Source: Bacillota bacterium (lineage in GTDB: Bacteria; Bacillota; Clostridia; Oscillospirales; Oscillospiraceae). From it: DNA of 64,000 bases. Below, in pieces: positions 43,141-52,197 of this stretch. Position 1 is the stretch's first letter, and every line of letters begins with the position of its first letter. The position numbers and the translations under genes were made by a program. The notes under the pieces were generated by a model. The model saw only the letters and a list, made by a program, of their open reading frames with translations, made no database searches and was not told the origin of the DNA. The DNA lies in assembly GCA_023386265.1 (NCBI GenBank), contig JAEWKA010000006.1, positions 62,001-126,000 on the forward strand. Reading direction: 5' to 3'.

Positions 43141-43761
43141 TTAGGTATTCCCTATAGCAATGCTTTCTATAATATCCGCGACATTTTCGCAGGTATCGCA
43201 GCATCTTTCAAAGAATTCATAAATCTCGCGCCAGGCAATGGTTTCGAAGGGATCCGTCGAAGTGGTGTGAAGATTTCTCATGCATTCAACATACATATCG
43301 TCGCCGAGCTCTTCAAGGCGGTTAATCTCAATAATGAGCTCATTAAGCTTTTTGGACTTTTTGAAGTGGGGGAACTCCTCAAGCATTTCCTTCATCGCGT
43401 CGCAACACTGAATGACGATGTCTACGAACTCGATGCTGTCCTTGCGAATCGAGGTAACGTTGTTGATATAGATGCGAATGAGAATATCTTCGATGCAATC
43501 GGTAACATCGTCTATAAGCTGACTTAGCTTCAAAATGTCTTCTCTTTCGAGCGGCGTTATAAAGGCGCGGACAAGGACATTCGTCATCTCATGCCTTTTG
43601 TTGTCCCCCTTATGCTCAATTTCATGGAGCTTGACCTTATTTTCGGGAAGCGTTTCAACACTGAAATTGCAAAGAATGTCCTTCAGCATATTTGCGGCCT
43701 CACAGGAAACTTCTGCGCTTTCAACAAAGTTTCTGTAATAGAAATCATTACTTTTTGACAT
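43141..43761 (-). CDS. DUF47/PhoU-like phosphate transport regulator
   Basis: 206-aa helical protein of the TIGR00153/DUF47 family: HKGDNKRHEMTNVLVRAFITPLEREDILKLSQLIDDVTDCIEDI. It pairs with Pit-type phosphate transporters, and members are thought to control them. GGAAGG lies about 9 nt before ATG 43761. It sits 53 nt after the pit stop. Confidence 0.9.
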   Translation of the reverse strand: MSKSNDFYYRNFVESAEVSCEAANMLKDILCNFSVETLPENKVKLHEIEHKGDNKRHEMTNVLVRAFITPLEREDILKLSQLIDDVTDCIEDILIRIYINNVTSIRKDSIEFVDIVIQCCDAMKEMLEEFPHFKKSKKLNELIIEINRLEELGDDMYVECMRNLHTTSTDPFETIAWREIYEFFERCCDTCENVADIIESIAIGNT

Positions 43762-43814
43762 AACAATTAACCTTCCTAATCCTATTTATACAAAACTTCT
43801 ATTAATGATGAGTA

Positions 43815-44870
43815 TCATAGTTTGATCATTTGAAACAGCTTGACCATTAGAAATCCTATAATACCGCATCCGGGGAAAGTCAATATCCACGTCAGCACCA
43901 TGTCCTTGACAACGGAGAAATTGACTGCGGAAAGACGCTTCGTCGCGCCAACGCCCATGACGGCTGTCGTCTTTGTGTGAGTCGTCGAGACCGGAATACC
44001 GTAAAGGGACGACAGGAGCAGACAAAAGGATCCCGCGAGATCAGCCGAAAAGCCCTGATATACTTCGAGCTTAACCATGTCCATACCGACCGCTTTGATG
44101 ATTTTGTAGCCGCCGATGGATGTGCCTATACCCATGACAACCGAGCAGAGTATCATCATCCAAACCGGAGGAATTACATTGCCCGTTGTATCGCTGCCGT
44201 TAACGAGGAACATACCGAGTATCATAACGCCCATAAATTTCTGACCGTCCTGCGCTCCATGCATGAAAGCCATCGCGCCGCCCCCAAAAATTTGTGCACC
44301 CTTGAAAAAGCCTGTGGTTTTGCGTCTATCTCTGTTCCGGCAAATAAAAGCCGTAAGCTTTGCGAAAACGAAGCCCGTGCCAAAGCCGAGGAATGTGGAC
44401 AATACGAGACCGTAGATGACCTTCATCCATTCGTGTCCATTGATTCCGGAAAACCCGCCCTGCAGCGCGATTGCCGCACCGGAGAGTCCTGCTATCAGCG
44501 CGTGGCTTTCGCTTGTCGGTATTCCGAAGTACCATGCGGCGACCGCCCAGATGATGATTGCGAAAAGTGCGGCGCAAAGAGCGGCAATTGCCTGAGTCGT
44601 ATCGCCGTTGAAGTTAACCATATTTTTTATAGTCATTGCTACCGTTGCGTTGACGAGCGTCATCGCAAAGGTGCCGAGAAAGTTAAATACAGCAGCCATG
44701 AGCACCGCTAGTTTGGGCGGCATCGCGCGGGTTGCAACGCAGGTTGCAATTGCGTTTGGCGCATCCGTCCAACCGTTGACAAAAATAACACCAAGTGTTA
44801 GCAGCACCGTAATTAGCAGAATCGGATTTGCCGTCACTTGGTTTATGAATCCCCCGAAGCTAATATCCAA
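43815..44870 (-). CDS. pit: Pit-family inorganic phosphate transporter
   Basis: 351-aa permease with two PiT repeats: NGWTDAPNAIATCVATRAM near residue 31 and the second VSTTHTKTTAVMGVG near 295, within about ten hydrophobic helices. It moves metal-phosphate with a proton or Na+ gradient. TTG 44870 is the apparent start, with GAGG about 12 nt upstream. The 44871-45083 stretch before dedA shows no gene. Confidence 0.92.
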   Translation of the reverse strand: MDISFGGFINQVTANPILLITVLLTLGVIFVNGWTDAPNAIATCVATRAMPPKLAVLMAAVFNFLGTFAMTLVNATVAMTIKNMVNFNGDTTQAIAALCAALFAIIIWAVAAWYFGIPTSESHALIAGLSGAAIALQGGFSGINGHEWMKVIYGLVLSTFLGFGTGFVFAKLTAFICRNRDRRKTTGFFKGAQIFGGGAMAFMHGAQDGQKFMGVMILGMFLVNGSDTTGNVIPPVWMMILCSVVMGIGTSIGGYKIIKAVGMDMVKLEVYQGFSADLAGSFCLLLSSLYGIPVSTTHTKTTAVMGVGATKRLSAVNFSVVKDMVLTWILTFPGCGIIGFLMVKLFQMIKL

Positions 44871-45083
44871 AGTTTAACCACATCCTCTGAGTTCGTCATT
44901 CGTATTTATAAATGAGCTTTTATAATCTATTACTCACATAATGTTCCCAGCGTTATTATAATCTATCTGTCTTACAAAGAGCAATAGATTTCTTTTACAA
45001 ATATTTTACCCAGTTAAGATAATGAAAGCACATTCCTTCTAATGATTATGCAAATTTTTTCAGAAAAGAGCTTGATTACGGAG

Positions 45084-45722
45084 CTATTCGCCTTCTCCGT
45101 CATTTTTATTGCTGTCTATGAATCTTCTTTTTAGATATATATAGCCAACATATGCAACGACTAGCCCTACAACGGCAATAGCAATAGTTGAGTACCATCC
45201 GATATATTTGAGACTGGTTTCCCACGCGCCTCCCGCGAACACTCCGATAAAGACAAGAACTGTGTTCCAAATGGTTGTTCCCAGTATTGTTAGCGCAAAA
45301 AAAGGAATCAGCTTCATTTTTGACATACCCGCTGGAATGGATATGAGGCTGCGCACGACCGGGATGCATCTGCAAATAAGTACGGCCTTTTTCTCATATT
45401 GCTTGAACCACGCTTCGGCCCTCGTCACATCATCCGGTCTGAGGTGCATCGTCCTTCCGAATTTTCCAGAAAATATCCGCTTGATTCTTTCCCTGCTGAG
45501 GATGCTTCCGAGCAGATAAAGGAGCCCCGCTCCAAGGGTCGCTCCGAGCGTAGCGGACAAAATCACGAGAGGAATGCTCATTTCAAACTGCGTTGTAAGG
45601 AAGCCGCCGAAAACTAGAACGACCTCCGAAGGTATCGGAGGAAAAATATTCTCAATTAATATCAGCAGCATAATGCCAATATAGCCGTATTCAGTTATGA
45701 ATGTGATAAGAGTGCTACTCAT
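45084..45722 (-). CDS. DedA family membrane protein
   Basis: 212-aa DedA/VTT protein with ENIFPPIPSEVVLVFGGFL, then GATLGAGLLYLLGSILSRERI and CRCIPVVRSLISIPAGMSKM, the conserved membrane re-entrant and Arg-containing motifs. The family includes undecaprenyl-phosphate flippases and is proton-motive-force dependent. ATG 45722 is chosen because AAGGAG lies about 12 nt upstream; an in-frame ATG 13 codons earlier has none. Confidence 0.9.
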   Translation of the reverse strand: MSSTLITFITEYGYIGIMLLILIENIFPPIPSEVVLVFGGFLTTQFEMSIPLVILSATLGATLGAGLLYLLGSILSRERIKRIFSGKFGRTMHLRPDDVTRAEAWFKQYEKKAVLICRCIPVVRSLISIPAGMSKMKLIPFFALTILGTTIWNTVLVFIGVFAGGAWETSLKYIGWYSTIAIAVVGLVVAYVGYIYLKRRFIDSNKNDGEGE

Positions 45723-45903
45723 TTCGGACTTTGCTCCTTGTTGAGGTAAATTGACGTTCATATTTCCAATATTTTATCATAACATCCCCAAAATGCATAC
45801 CTTTGAGCGAAAGTTAATTGTTTATTTACAAATATATCCCCTTTAACTAAAAATTAACTTTCATTATAATAATTATTTCAGAAAATTAAGCCGGATGAAA
45901 ACA

Positions 45904-45926
45904 GGACCGCGAAAATTCGCGGCCCC
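45904..45926 (-). terminator. Terminator of the lysine ABC operon
   Basis: Arms 45904-45913 and 45916-45926 (GGACCGCGAA with TTCGCGGCCCC, nearly complementary). On the minus strand it is followed by TGTTTTC. It lies about 30 nt after the ATPase stop. Confidence 0.75.
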
Positions 45927-45957
45927 GTGGTTATGTGCTGGAGTTATAAGGCTAGAC

Positions 45958-46698
45958 TCACCTGTCAAAGAATCTTGAGAGGAATTCCTGAGTTTCCTGT
46001 TTTTCGGGGTTTCCAAAAATCTGCCCCGGTGGTCCCTCTTCACAGATGACGCCGTCCTTCATAAAAACAACCCTGTTCGAAACGTCGCGTGCAAAAGCCA
46101 TTTCGTGTGTTACGACTATCATCGTTAAGCCCTCGCTGACGAGAGTTTTGATAACGTCGAGAACTTCTCCCACCATCTGGGGGTCGAGAGCCGATGTCGG
46201 CTCGTCGAACAGGAGTGCCTCCGGCTCCATCGCTAGCGCTCTTGCTATGGCTACACGCTGTTTTTGTCCGCCCGAAATCTGGCGGGGCTTCGCGTTAATG
46301 TAGGGTGCCATGCCGACCTTATCAAGATATTCCTTGGCGGTTTTCTCGGCGGTGACGCGGTCCCTGTGCAGGACCTTGCGCTGACCTATCATGCAGTTTT
46401 CCAGAACCGTTAGATTTGCGAACAGATTGAAGCTCTGGAACACCATGCCGACCTTTGCGCGATACGCGGGAATGCTGAAGCCTTTGGATCTGATGTCCAC
46501 TCCATGATAGAGAATCTGTCCCGAAGTCGGTATCTCCAGCAAATTTGTGCAGCGCAGCAGCGTCGATTTACCCGAGCCGGAAGCGCCGATTATACTCGTT
46601 ACATCACCAGTTCGGACGGAAAAGTCGATATCGCGCAGGACGACGTTTTCTCCGAAGGTTTTACCCAGATGACTTACTTCCAGAATTGATTCATTCAT
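45958..46698 (-). CDS. Lysine (polar amino-acid) ABC transporter ATP-binding protein
   Basis: 246-aa GlnQ-type ATPase: Walker A GASGSGKS (about 35-42), ISGGQKQRVAIARALAM, ALLFDEPTSALDPQMVGEVL and VVTHEMAFARDV. It starts 3 nt after the permease stop. Last gene of an operon under a lysine riboswitch, so its physiological substrate should be lysine; that follows from the riboswitch, not from this protein. Confidence 0.94.
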   Translation of the reverse strand: MNESILEVSHLGKTFGENVVLRDIDFSVRTGDVTSIIGASGSGKSTLLRCTNLLEIPTSGQILYHGVDIRSKGFSIPAYRAKVGMVFQSFNLFANLTVLENCMIGQRKVLHRDRVTAEKTAKEYLDKVGMAPYINAKPRQISGGQKQRVAIARALAMEPEALLFDEPTSALDPQMVGEVLDVIKTLVSEGLTMIVVTHEMAFARDVSNRVVFMKDGVICEEGPPGQIFGNPEKQETQEFLSRFFDR

Positions 46699-46701
46699 CG
46701 C

Positions 46702-47544
46702 TTAGCGCCCCCTCTCGTTATTATCGAGATTGAGATTCCCGATGTCGCTGCTTTTCTTACCGTGGTAATTCAGCATACCGCTCGTGTGCGCAAGCGTATC
46801 GGTCGTTGCCAGATCGAAGCTATCCGAGCCATCCATCTTTTTCTCCCACCAGCGAAGAATGAAGGAACTGACAAGTGTCATCAGCAGGTAACCTATCATT
46901 TCAATGGTCGCTGAGGGGAAATACATGAAGGTTCGTCCCGCCACAGCTTTGTGCACAGCAAAGAACTCGGTAAAGCCGATGATGAACATAATTGCCGTGT
47001 CCTTGAGATTGATGATAAAGTTGTTGCCGATTTGAGGCATGATGTTGCGGAGCGCCTGTGGTAGGATGACGTAAAGCATGGTCTGAAAATGCGTCATACC
47101 GATGGCCTTTGCGCCTTCGGTCTGTCCCGGGTCAATGGATAAAATTCCGCCGCGGACAGATTCGGCCATATACGCGCCCGTATTGATTGAGACAACCGTA
47201 AACGCCGCAAGCCATACGCTGTCAAAGCGCAGGGCGTTATTCGAAAAATACGGCAAACCATAGAAGATAAAAACGGCCTGAAGTATCATCGGAGTTCCGC
47301 GAAACACTTCCACATAGATTCTAATAATGACTCTGAGCAGCCCGACACAAAAGCGCTTGACTATATTATCGGTCTTAGCGCAGGGTATCGTCTGGAGTAT
47401 ACCGCAAAGAAAGCCAATTAAGCAGCCTACCAAAGTGCATATAACGGCGAGTGAAATTGTGTTCCACATGCCGTTAAGATAGGCTTCATAATTACCAGCC
47501 CACAGTTTGGCTACGTCGCTGCCGAGCTCCGCCAGTTTATCCAT
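46702..47544 (-). CDS. Lysine (polar amino-acid) ABC transporter permease
   Basis: 280-aa HisM-type permease. NTGAYMAESVRGGILSIDPGQTEGAKAIGMTHFQTMLYVILPQALR is the conserved loop. It is longer than the usual 220-230 aa: the last 40 residues after WWEKKMDGSDSF are an unstructured-looking tail. It follows the binding-protein gene by about 100 nt. Confidence 0.92.
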   Translation of the reverse strand: MDKLAELGSDVAKLWAGNYEAYLNGMWNTISLAVICTLVGCLIGFLCGILQTIPCAKTDNIVKRFCVGLLRVIIRIYVEVFRGTPMILQAVFIFYGLPYFSNNALRFDSVWLAAFTVVSINTGAYMAESVRGGILSIDPGQTEGAKAIGMTHFQTMLYVILPQALRNIMPQIGNNFIINLKDTAIMFIIGFTEFFAVHKAVAGRTFMYFPSATIEMIGYLLMTLVSSFILRWWEKKMDGSDSFDLATTDTLAHTSGMLNYHGKKSSDIGNLNLDNNERGR

Positions 47545-47642
47545 TTCGGCTCATGCTCCCTTCTAATTAAGGTAAGGCGGGCCGAAACCGGCACGCCTTA
47601 GCCCTTGTGTATTTATGCTATAACAGGGCTTACCCCGAAAAA

Positions 47643-48542
47643 TCAGCTCTTGGGCTGAGCAGCAATGGCCTCGGCCATTAAAGCGTTAAAATCGTCCTTG
47701 GTCATCGTGCCGAGAACCTTATCGAGCGCGTCCTTAAGAACGGAGTTGCCCTTCATGACGGAGATCCCAATGTTGACATCGCTGTCGGAAACGGTGAAAT
47801 CATCGCTGCCGCCGGCGAAGTTCAATATGGTCATGTCGGGATAGGCAGCGACTGCTCCCTGTGCAGTGGGCATATCTGTGCAGACGAAGTCTACTGCGCC
47901 AGTTTCAAGAGCCATAAGCATTGCAGGAGCGTCCTCAGCGGCAGTCTTAACATCGGCGCCGTTTATTTGGGGCAGGCAGGTGTCATACCAGATTGTGCCG
48001 AGCTGGCTTGTGCAGCTGCCGCCGGCAAGCTCGGAAATGCCCTTTGCGGAAGCAAACTTGCTGTCCTTTAGTGTGAGGCAGACTATCGTCGCATAGAGAT
48101 ACGGGCCGGCGAAATCGACCTCCTCCATACGATCGGGAGTCATAGACTGACCTGCGATAACCGCGTCAACCTGTCCGGTCTGGACAGCGGGAATAAGCGA
48201 ATCCCAAGCGAGACGGACAATTTCGAGTGTCCAGCCATTTGCCTCGCAGAGCTTCTTTGCCATCATAACGTCGTAGCCGTTGGCAAACTCGTTGGAGTCC
48301 TTGATTGCAACTGCGCCGTTAGAATCATCAGCCTGGGTCCAGTTGTAGGGAGCGTATGCGCATTCCATTGCAACTGTAAGTATGCCGTCATCAACGCCGG
48401 ACGGGACAGCAGATGCAGCGGGAGATGCAGCCGCATCGGCTGATGCTTCGGGGGATGCGCTGGCTGCAGGAGTGCCGCCTCCGCAGGCGCAAAGGCTTAA
48501 GAGCATTGTGAGTGCAAGCAAGAGTGCTGAGATCTTTTTCAT
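47643..48542 (-). CDS. Lysine ABC transporter substrate-binding lipoprotein
   Basis: 299-aa family 3 binding lipoprotein. The signal peptide ends LSLCAC, with the lipidated Cys at residue 20, then an Ala/Ser/Pro-rich linker. The lobes contain TVAMECAYAPYNWTQADDSNGA, AGQSMTPDRMEEVDFAGPY and a DMPTAQGAVAAYPDM segment. It is directly downstream of the lysine riboswitch and terminator on the same strand, which is the main evidence that it binds lysine. Confidence 0.92.
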   Translation of the reverse strand: MKKISALLLALTMLLSLCACGGGTPAASASPEASADAAASPAASAVPSGVDDGILTVAMECAYAPYNWTQADDSNGAVAIKDSNEFANGYDVMMAKKLCEANGWTLEIVRLAWDSLIPAVQTGQVDAVIAGQSMTPDRMEEVDFAGPYLYATIVCLTLKDSKFASAKGISELAGGSCTSQLGTIWYDTCLPQINGADVKTAAEDAPAMLMALETGAVDFVCTDMPTAQGAVAAYPDMTILNFAGGSDDFTVSDSDVNIGISVMKGNSVLKDALDKVLGTMTKDDFNALMAEAIAAQPKS

Positions 48543-48576
48543 AATTAATTTCCTTCCTCATTTTGTTTTTTACGTC

Positions 48577-48615
48577 AAAAAACCGCGAATTTTTCAAAGA
48601 TGAAAAACTCACGGT
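48577..48615 (-). terminator. Riboswitch expression-platform terminator
   Basis: On the minus strand a 14-bp stem (48602-48615 with 48582-48595, two G-U pairs) and a 6-nt loop are followed directly by TTTTTT. It lies between the lysine riboswitch aptamer and the binding-protein start, so ligand binding should favour termination. Confidence 0.9.
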
Positions 48616-48662
48616 CATACATAAACTGCTTAAAAAATGTATGCGAAACGGGCGCTAGCTCG

Positions 48663-48830
48663 CTTCTAACCAATGACAGCTCTCCACTTTCGTGACAGTC
48701 TGCGACATATTCTCCCGCAGCCCAGCATCATTCACACCTCGTCGTGCTTCCGACACTTCGGCGATGGCCCCTTTCACCCTCGGCTTTCGCCTCCTGCTAC
48801 TGATGACAACCGCGCCTCAATCATTAGATA
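48663..48830 (-). ncRNA. Lysine riboswitch (L-box aptamer)
   Basis: The minus strand carries the conserved core of the lysine riboswitch in order: GAGGCGCGG at the start, AGTAG with a GGAGG...GAAAGCC hairpin, GAAAGGGGCCATCGCCGAAG, CTGGGCTG, GACTGTCACGAAAGTGGAG and the closing AGCTGTCATTGG. These match the L-box consensus across its whole length (about 165 nt). The aptamer precedes a terminator (48577-48615) and an amino-acid ABC operon, an arrangement known from lysine transporter genes. This makes it an OFF switch at high lysine. Confidence 0.93.
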
Positions 48831-48843
48831 TTTAATTACTGTA

Positions 48844-48871
48844 AGTTTAACATATAAAACATCTTTGTCAA
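48844..48871 (-). promoter_or_regulatory. Promoter of lysine riboswitch operon
   Basis: On the minus strand TTGACA (48866-48871), a 16-nt spacer and TAAACT (48844-48849). The predicted start lies about 10-15 nt before the aptamer. Confidence 0.75.
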
Positions 48872-48953
48872 GTGACACAAGTAACAAATATCAAAAAGTT
48901 TGCATCCATTTTGTGAAATAAGCGGATACGGAGCTACCAAAAGCTCCGCTATC

Positions 48954-48982
48954 TTGCAAATGGATATAGCTTGGAATATAAT
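48954..48982 (+). promoter_or_regulatory. Promoter of the HEAT-like/radical SAM genes
   Basis: TTGCAA (48954-48959), a 17-nt spacer and TATAAT (48977-48982), about 45 nt before GTG 49027. Confidence 0.7.
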
Positions 48983-49026
48983 GTCTTTAATGAAAATACC
49001 AGTATTTTGTTTAGGAGGACAGCTCT

Positions 49027-49650
49027 GTGATAACAGCCGAAACACTTGTGAGCACAGATAAAAACGACTTGCCGTCCCTTTCAAAAGCTCTCGGCGCGGA
49101 GGACATTGCGCTTCTTGTCGAATGGCTCTCGGACAAGGACGATAAGCTCCGTTATTCAAGCCTGCTTATTTTGCAGAACATAGCGAATGAATCCAACAGC
49201 ACCTATAAATACTGGGACCTGTACCGGGATAAGCTGAAAAGCGACAATTCCTATCAGCGAAGTATCGGACTTATGATGATTGCCGCGAACGTAAAGTGGG
49301 ATTCGCGCGGCAAATTCGAGACGAGCTTCGAGGATTTCTGCGCCCTTTTGAACGACGAAAAACCAATTACAATCCGTCAGTGCATACAGGCTTTTTCGGG
49401 TATCGTGCCGCACAAGCCTGAGCTCAACGTGAAGATTGCCGAGAAGCTCATGGCTATAGACATACTTAGCGCCAGAGAAACCATGCGTAAGCTCTTCCTG
49501 CTGGATATTATAAACATCCTGCTTCCTATTCAAAAAGACCATCCATCAGGCGCAATCGAGAAATATATCACCGACGCGCTCACAGGCGGCATACTCGACA
49601 GCAAATCGAAAAAGGCAATCCAGTCTGCACTGAAAACCGTCAGTGAGTAA
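49027..49650 (+). CDS. HEAT-repeat-like helical protein
   Basis: 207-aa all-helical protein with repeats of a HEAT/ARM type: LVEWLSDKDDKLRYSSLLILQNIANES and SYQRSIGLMMIAANVKWD, then PITIRQCIQAFSGIVPHKPEL. No enzymatic motif is present; such proteins usually act as scaffolds. GTG 49027 has AGGAGG about 8 nt upstream. The radical SAM gene begins 2 nt after its stop. Confidence 0.7.
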   Translation: MITAETLVSTDKNDLPSLSKALGAEDIALLVEWLSDKDDKLRYSSLLILQNIANESNSTYKYWDLYRDKLKSDNSYQRSIGLMMIAANVKWDSRGKFETSFEDFCALLNDEKPITIRQCIQAFSGIVPHKPELNVKIAEKLMAIDILSARETMRKLFLLDIINILLPIQKDHPSGAIEKYITDALTGGILDSKSKKAIQSALKTVSE

Positions 49651-49652
49651 TT

Positions 49653-50537
49653 ATGGAATTTATACCTGCTAAAACAATAGTCTCCGGCTATTCCGAGCAG
49701 AACGCATGGTTTGGCTGCAACTACAATATGAATATTTATAAGGGCTGCTGCCACGGCTGTATCTACTGCGACAGCAGGAGCGAATGCTACGGAGTTGAAA
49801 ACTTTGATACCGTGAGAGCGAAGGAAAATGCGCTCATCACGATAGAGCGTGAGCTGCGCTCGAAGCGAAGGACAGGCGTAATCGGTACCGGCGCAATGAG
49901 CGACCCCTACAATCCCTTCGAGCGCGAACTTGAACTCACGAGAGGCGCACTAGAGCTGATTGACCGTTACGGTTACGGCGTTGCGATAGCGACAAAAAGC
50001 GACTTGGTCGTTCGAGACATTGATATCCTGAATAAGATTGCGTTGCACTCGCCCGTTCTGATTAAGATTACGGTGACAACAGCCGACGATGAGCTTTGCC
50101 GGAAGCTCGAATCTCGCGCTCCAGTATCGTCCAAACGATTTGAAGCAATCGAAAAGCTTTCCGATGCTGGGATTTTTGCAGGTGTCCTGCTGATGCCGGT
50201 TCTGCCGTTTATTGAGGATACCGAAGAGAACATCGGCGCAATAGTCGAGCGCGCACATAAAAGCGGCGCGAAGTTCATCTACCCGGCCTTTGGCGTGACC
50301 TTGAGACAAAACCAGAGAGACTGGTTTTACGCCCGTCTCGATGAGCTTTTCCCTTCGTTTAAGAAAAAATACATCAAGGCTTTTGGAAATTCCTATGAGT
50401 GCCGCTGCCCCAATCACAAGGAACTCTGGGAACTTTTCTGCCACGAATGTGAAAAATACGGAATTATCTACAGAATGAATGAAATAATCAGCGCATATAA
50501 AGGTGGCTACGGCAACAGTCAGCTTTCATTATTCTGA
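49653..50537 (+). CDS. SPL-family radical SAM protein
   Basis: 294-aa radical SAM protein related to spore photoproduct lyase. The cluster motif is C-x3-C-x2-C within KGCCHGCIYCDSR (about residues 31-40), preceded by GCNYNMNIY. The barrel contains GTGAMSDPYNPFE. C-terminal Cys (YECRCPNHKELWELFCHEC) may hold a metal or second cluster. Genuine SPL repairs the thymine spore photoproduct, but many homologues in this subgroup have unknown substrates, so a DNA-repair role is not certain. Confidence 0.85.
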   Translation: MEFIPAKTIVSGYSEQNAWFGCNYNMNIYKGCCHGCIYCDSRSECYGVENFDTVRAKENALITIERELRSKRRTGVIGTGAMSDPYNPFERELELTRGALELIDRYGYGVAIATKSDLVVRDIDILNKIALHSPVLIKITVTTADDELCRKLESRAPVSSKRFEAIEKLSDAGIFAGVLLMPVLPFIEDTEENIGAIVERAHKSGAKFIYPAFGVTLRQNQRDWFYARLDELFPSFKKKYIKAFGNSYECRCPNHKELWELFCHECEKYGIIYRMNEIISAYKGGYGNSQLSLF

Positions 50538-50566
50538 CACAATATTTATCAGGGAAGGTGCAAGTA

Positions 50567-51457
50567 ATGGAAAAGAGCATCAACATCGTCTATTTTTCAG
50601 GCACCGGCGGAACAGAAAGAGCTGCCAAGTGCTTTGAGTCTTCCTTGAAAGAGGCAGGGCTTTCGGTGACACTGTTCCGAATAAAGGAAGTCCCCGAAGA
50701 CTATACCTTTGAGAAAGCGTCTCTTTTGCTTCTCTATCCCGTATATGCTCTAAATGCACCGCAAAAGGTTCATGAGTGGATAAAAAGCCTTGACCGGGTA
50801 AGCTGTGTTCAGACAGCCGTCGTAACAATTTCGGGCGGCGGAGAAATTTGCCCTAATACGGCGAGCAGAGTGAGCGTTATAAAAAAGCTCGAAAAGAAAG
50901 GCTTTATTGTTACATATGAACAGATGCTTATAATGCCCAGCAACTTCGGCGTGAATGCGGGTGAAACTCTATCCCGTCTTTTGCTGGAAGTTCTTCCGAA
51001 TAAGGTTAAAACTATTACGAACGAAATAGCAAGCGGCACTGCACGAAGAAGCAAGCCGCTCATTTTTGACTGCCTCATATCTCACATTGGAAGAATTGAG
51101 CACCTCGGCGCTCACCACTTCGGAAAAAACATACAAGTTAGCGATGCCTGTACCGGCTGTGGCTGGTGCTGCGAGCACTGTCCCTCGGGAAATATAACGA
51201 TGGAGAACGGAAAACCCGTTTTTGGAAATGGGTGCAATTTCTGTCTGGGCTGTATTTATGGCTGCCCCTGCAAGGCCTTAGACGCCGGAATGGGCAAATC
51301 TCTCCTTTTCAAAGATGGCTTTGACCTTAAAAGGCTTGAAAAGATACCCCCTCCTGAAGGTGCGGACATTGAAACGCTCGCAAAGGGATACGCGTGGAGC
51401 GGTGTCAAGAAGTATCTTATGGATTGCGCTGATTCGAAAACTGTAAATATAAACTAA
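50567..51457 (+). CDS. EFR1-type flavodoxin-ferredoxin fusion
   Basis: 296-aa protein with an N-terminal flavodoxin-like domain (about 1-150, starting VYFSGTGGTERAAK) and a C-terminal bis-[4Fe-4S] ferredoxin: CTGCGWCCEHCPSGNI, then CNFCLGCIYGCPCKALDAG (about 204-245). Such proteins carry low-potential electrons and may supply the radical SAM protein encoded just upstream. ATG 50567 is preferred (GGAAGG about 9 nt upstream). A terminator follows. Confidence 0.88.
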   Translation: MEKSINIVYFSGTGGTERAAKCFESSLKEAGLSVTLFRIKEVPEDYTFEKASLLLLYPVYALNAPQKVHEWIKSLDRVSCVQTAVVTISGGGEICPNTASRVSVIKKLEKKGFIVTYEQMLIMPSNFGVNAGETLSRLLLEVLPNKVKTITNEIASGTARRSKPLIFDCLISHIGRIEHLGAHHFGKNIQVSDACTGCGWCCEHCPSGNITMENGKPVFGNGCNFCLGCIYGCPCKALDAGMGKSLLFKDGFDLKRLEKIPPPEGADIETLAKGYAWSGVKKYLMDCADSKTVNIN

Positions 51458-51495
51458 AAGGGATGTCCGGTCGAGTTCCGGACATCCCTTTTTTA
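51456..51495 (+). terminator. Terminator after EFR1 gene
   Basis: Stem 51456-51470 with 51478-51492 (AAAAGGGATGTCCGG and its complement) and a 7-nt loop, then T-rich. Confidence 0.92.
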
Positions 51496-51507
51496 ACGTG
51501 CTTATTC

Positions 51508-52197
51508 TTAAAACCCAAGATAAAACATATAAAAACCAATAAGCAAAATCAAAGCTCCCATAGCATATTTGAGCTTCGCGCTCAATTTCCCGTATCTTTC
51601 GCTGGACGACAGCTTTTTTACAAAGCCTATCGATGTACCCACGATGACCGCCAGAACGCCGTGCCCCATCGAATAAAAAAGGAGCAGTGCAATCCCCCAT
51701 AAGACGCTCCCCTTCCCCGCAACTATCGCAAGCAGCGCGATAAGAACGGGGGTGGAGCAGGGAGACGAGAAAATACCGCCTAGTATTCCGGCAATGAAAG
51801 CTCCCGCATACCCCTTCTTCTTGTTCTTTGAAACGAGATAACTTGAAGGGATTACTTCAAAAATCTCCCAGGTCTGCAATGCCATTAGCACCATCAGCAC
51901 TCCCAGAATGATATACCACCAGGAGGATGCGGAGCCTAAAAGCTTTCCCGCCGCCGAGGCTATTACTCCCAGCACTGAAAAGGTCACGGCCGCTCCTGCC
52001 GCAAAGGTCAGCGAGAGGCGAAAAGCCGCTTTCGGATCACGCTGATCCGTTCCGCCGACATATCCGATGATGAGCGGTATGCTGGAAAGCGAGCAGGGCA
52101 AAAACGACGCGATGAGACCAGCTAAAAATGCCAGCACTGGCGCGAGCCACCAATTTGCCGTTATCTGTGCCGTAAGGCCTTCGAGCAGCGCCGTCAT
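51508..52197 (-). CDS. ccdA: CcdA/DsbD-like membrane thiol-disulfide transporter
   Basis: 229-aa six-helix protein of the cytochrome c biogenesis CcdA type. The paired conserved Cys lie in LPCSLSSIPLIIGYVGG and FSSPCSTPVLIALLAI, the internal repeat that shuttles electrons from cytoplasmic thioredoxin outward. It overlaps the extracytoplasmic thioredoxin gene by 4 nt, which is its probable recipient. No cytochrome c genes are nearby. Confidence 0.9.
   Translation of the reverse strand: MTALLEGLTAQITANWWLAPVLAFLAGLIASFLPCSLSSIPLIIGYVGGTDQRDPKAAFRLSLTFAAGAAVTFSVLGVIASAAGKLLGSASSWWYIILGVLMVLMALQTWEIFEVIPSSYLVSKNKKKGYAGAFIAGILGGIFSSPCSTPVLIALLAIVAGKGSVLWGIALLLFYSMGHGVLAVIVGTSIGFVKKLSSSERYGKLSAKLKYAMGALILLIGFYMFYLGF

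Noticed and set aside
43977..44711. 244-codon plus-strand frame opposite pit
   Set aside because: Antisense to a strongly conserved transporter, Cys/His/Arg-rich composition typical of a shadow frame.
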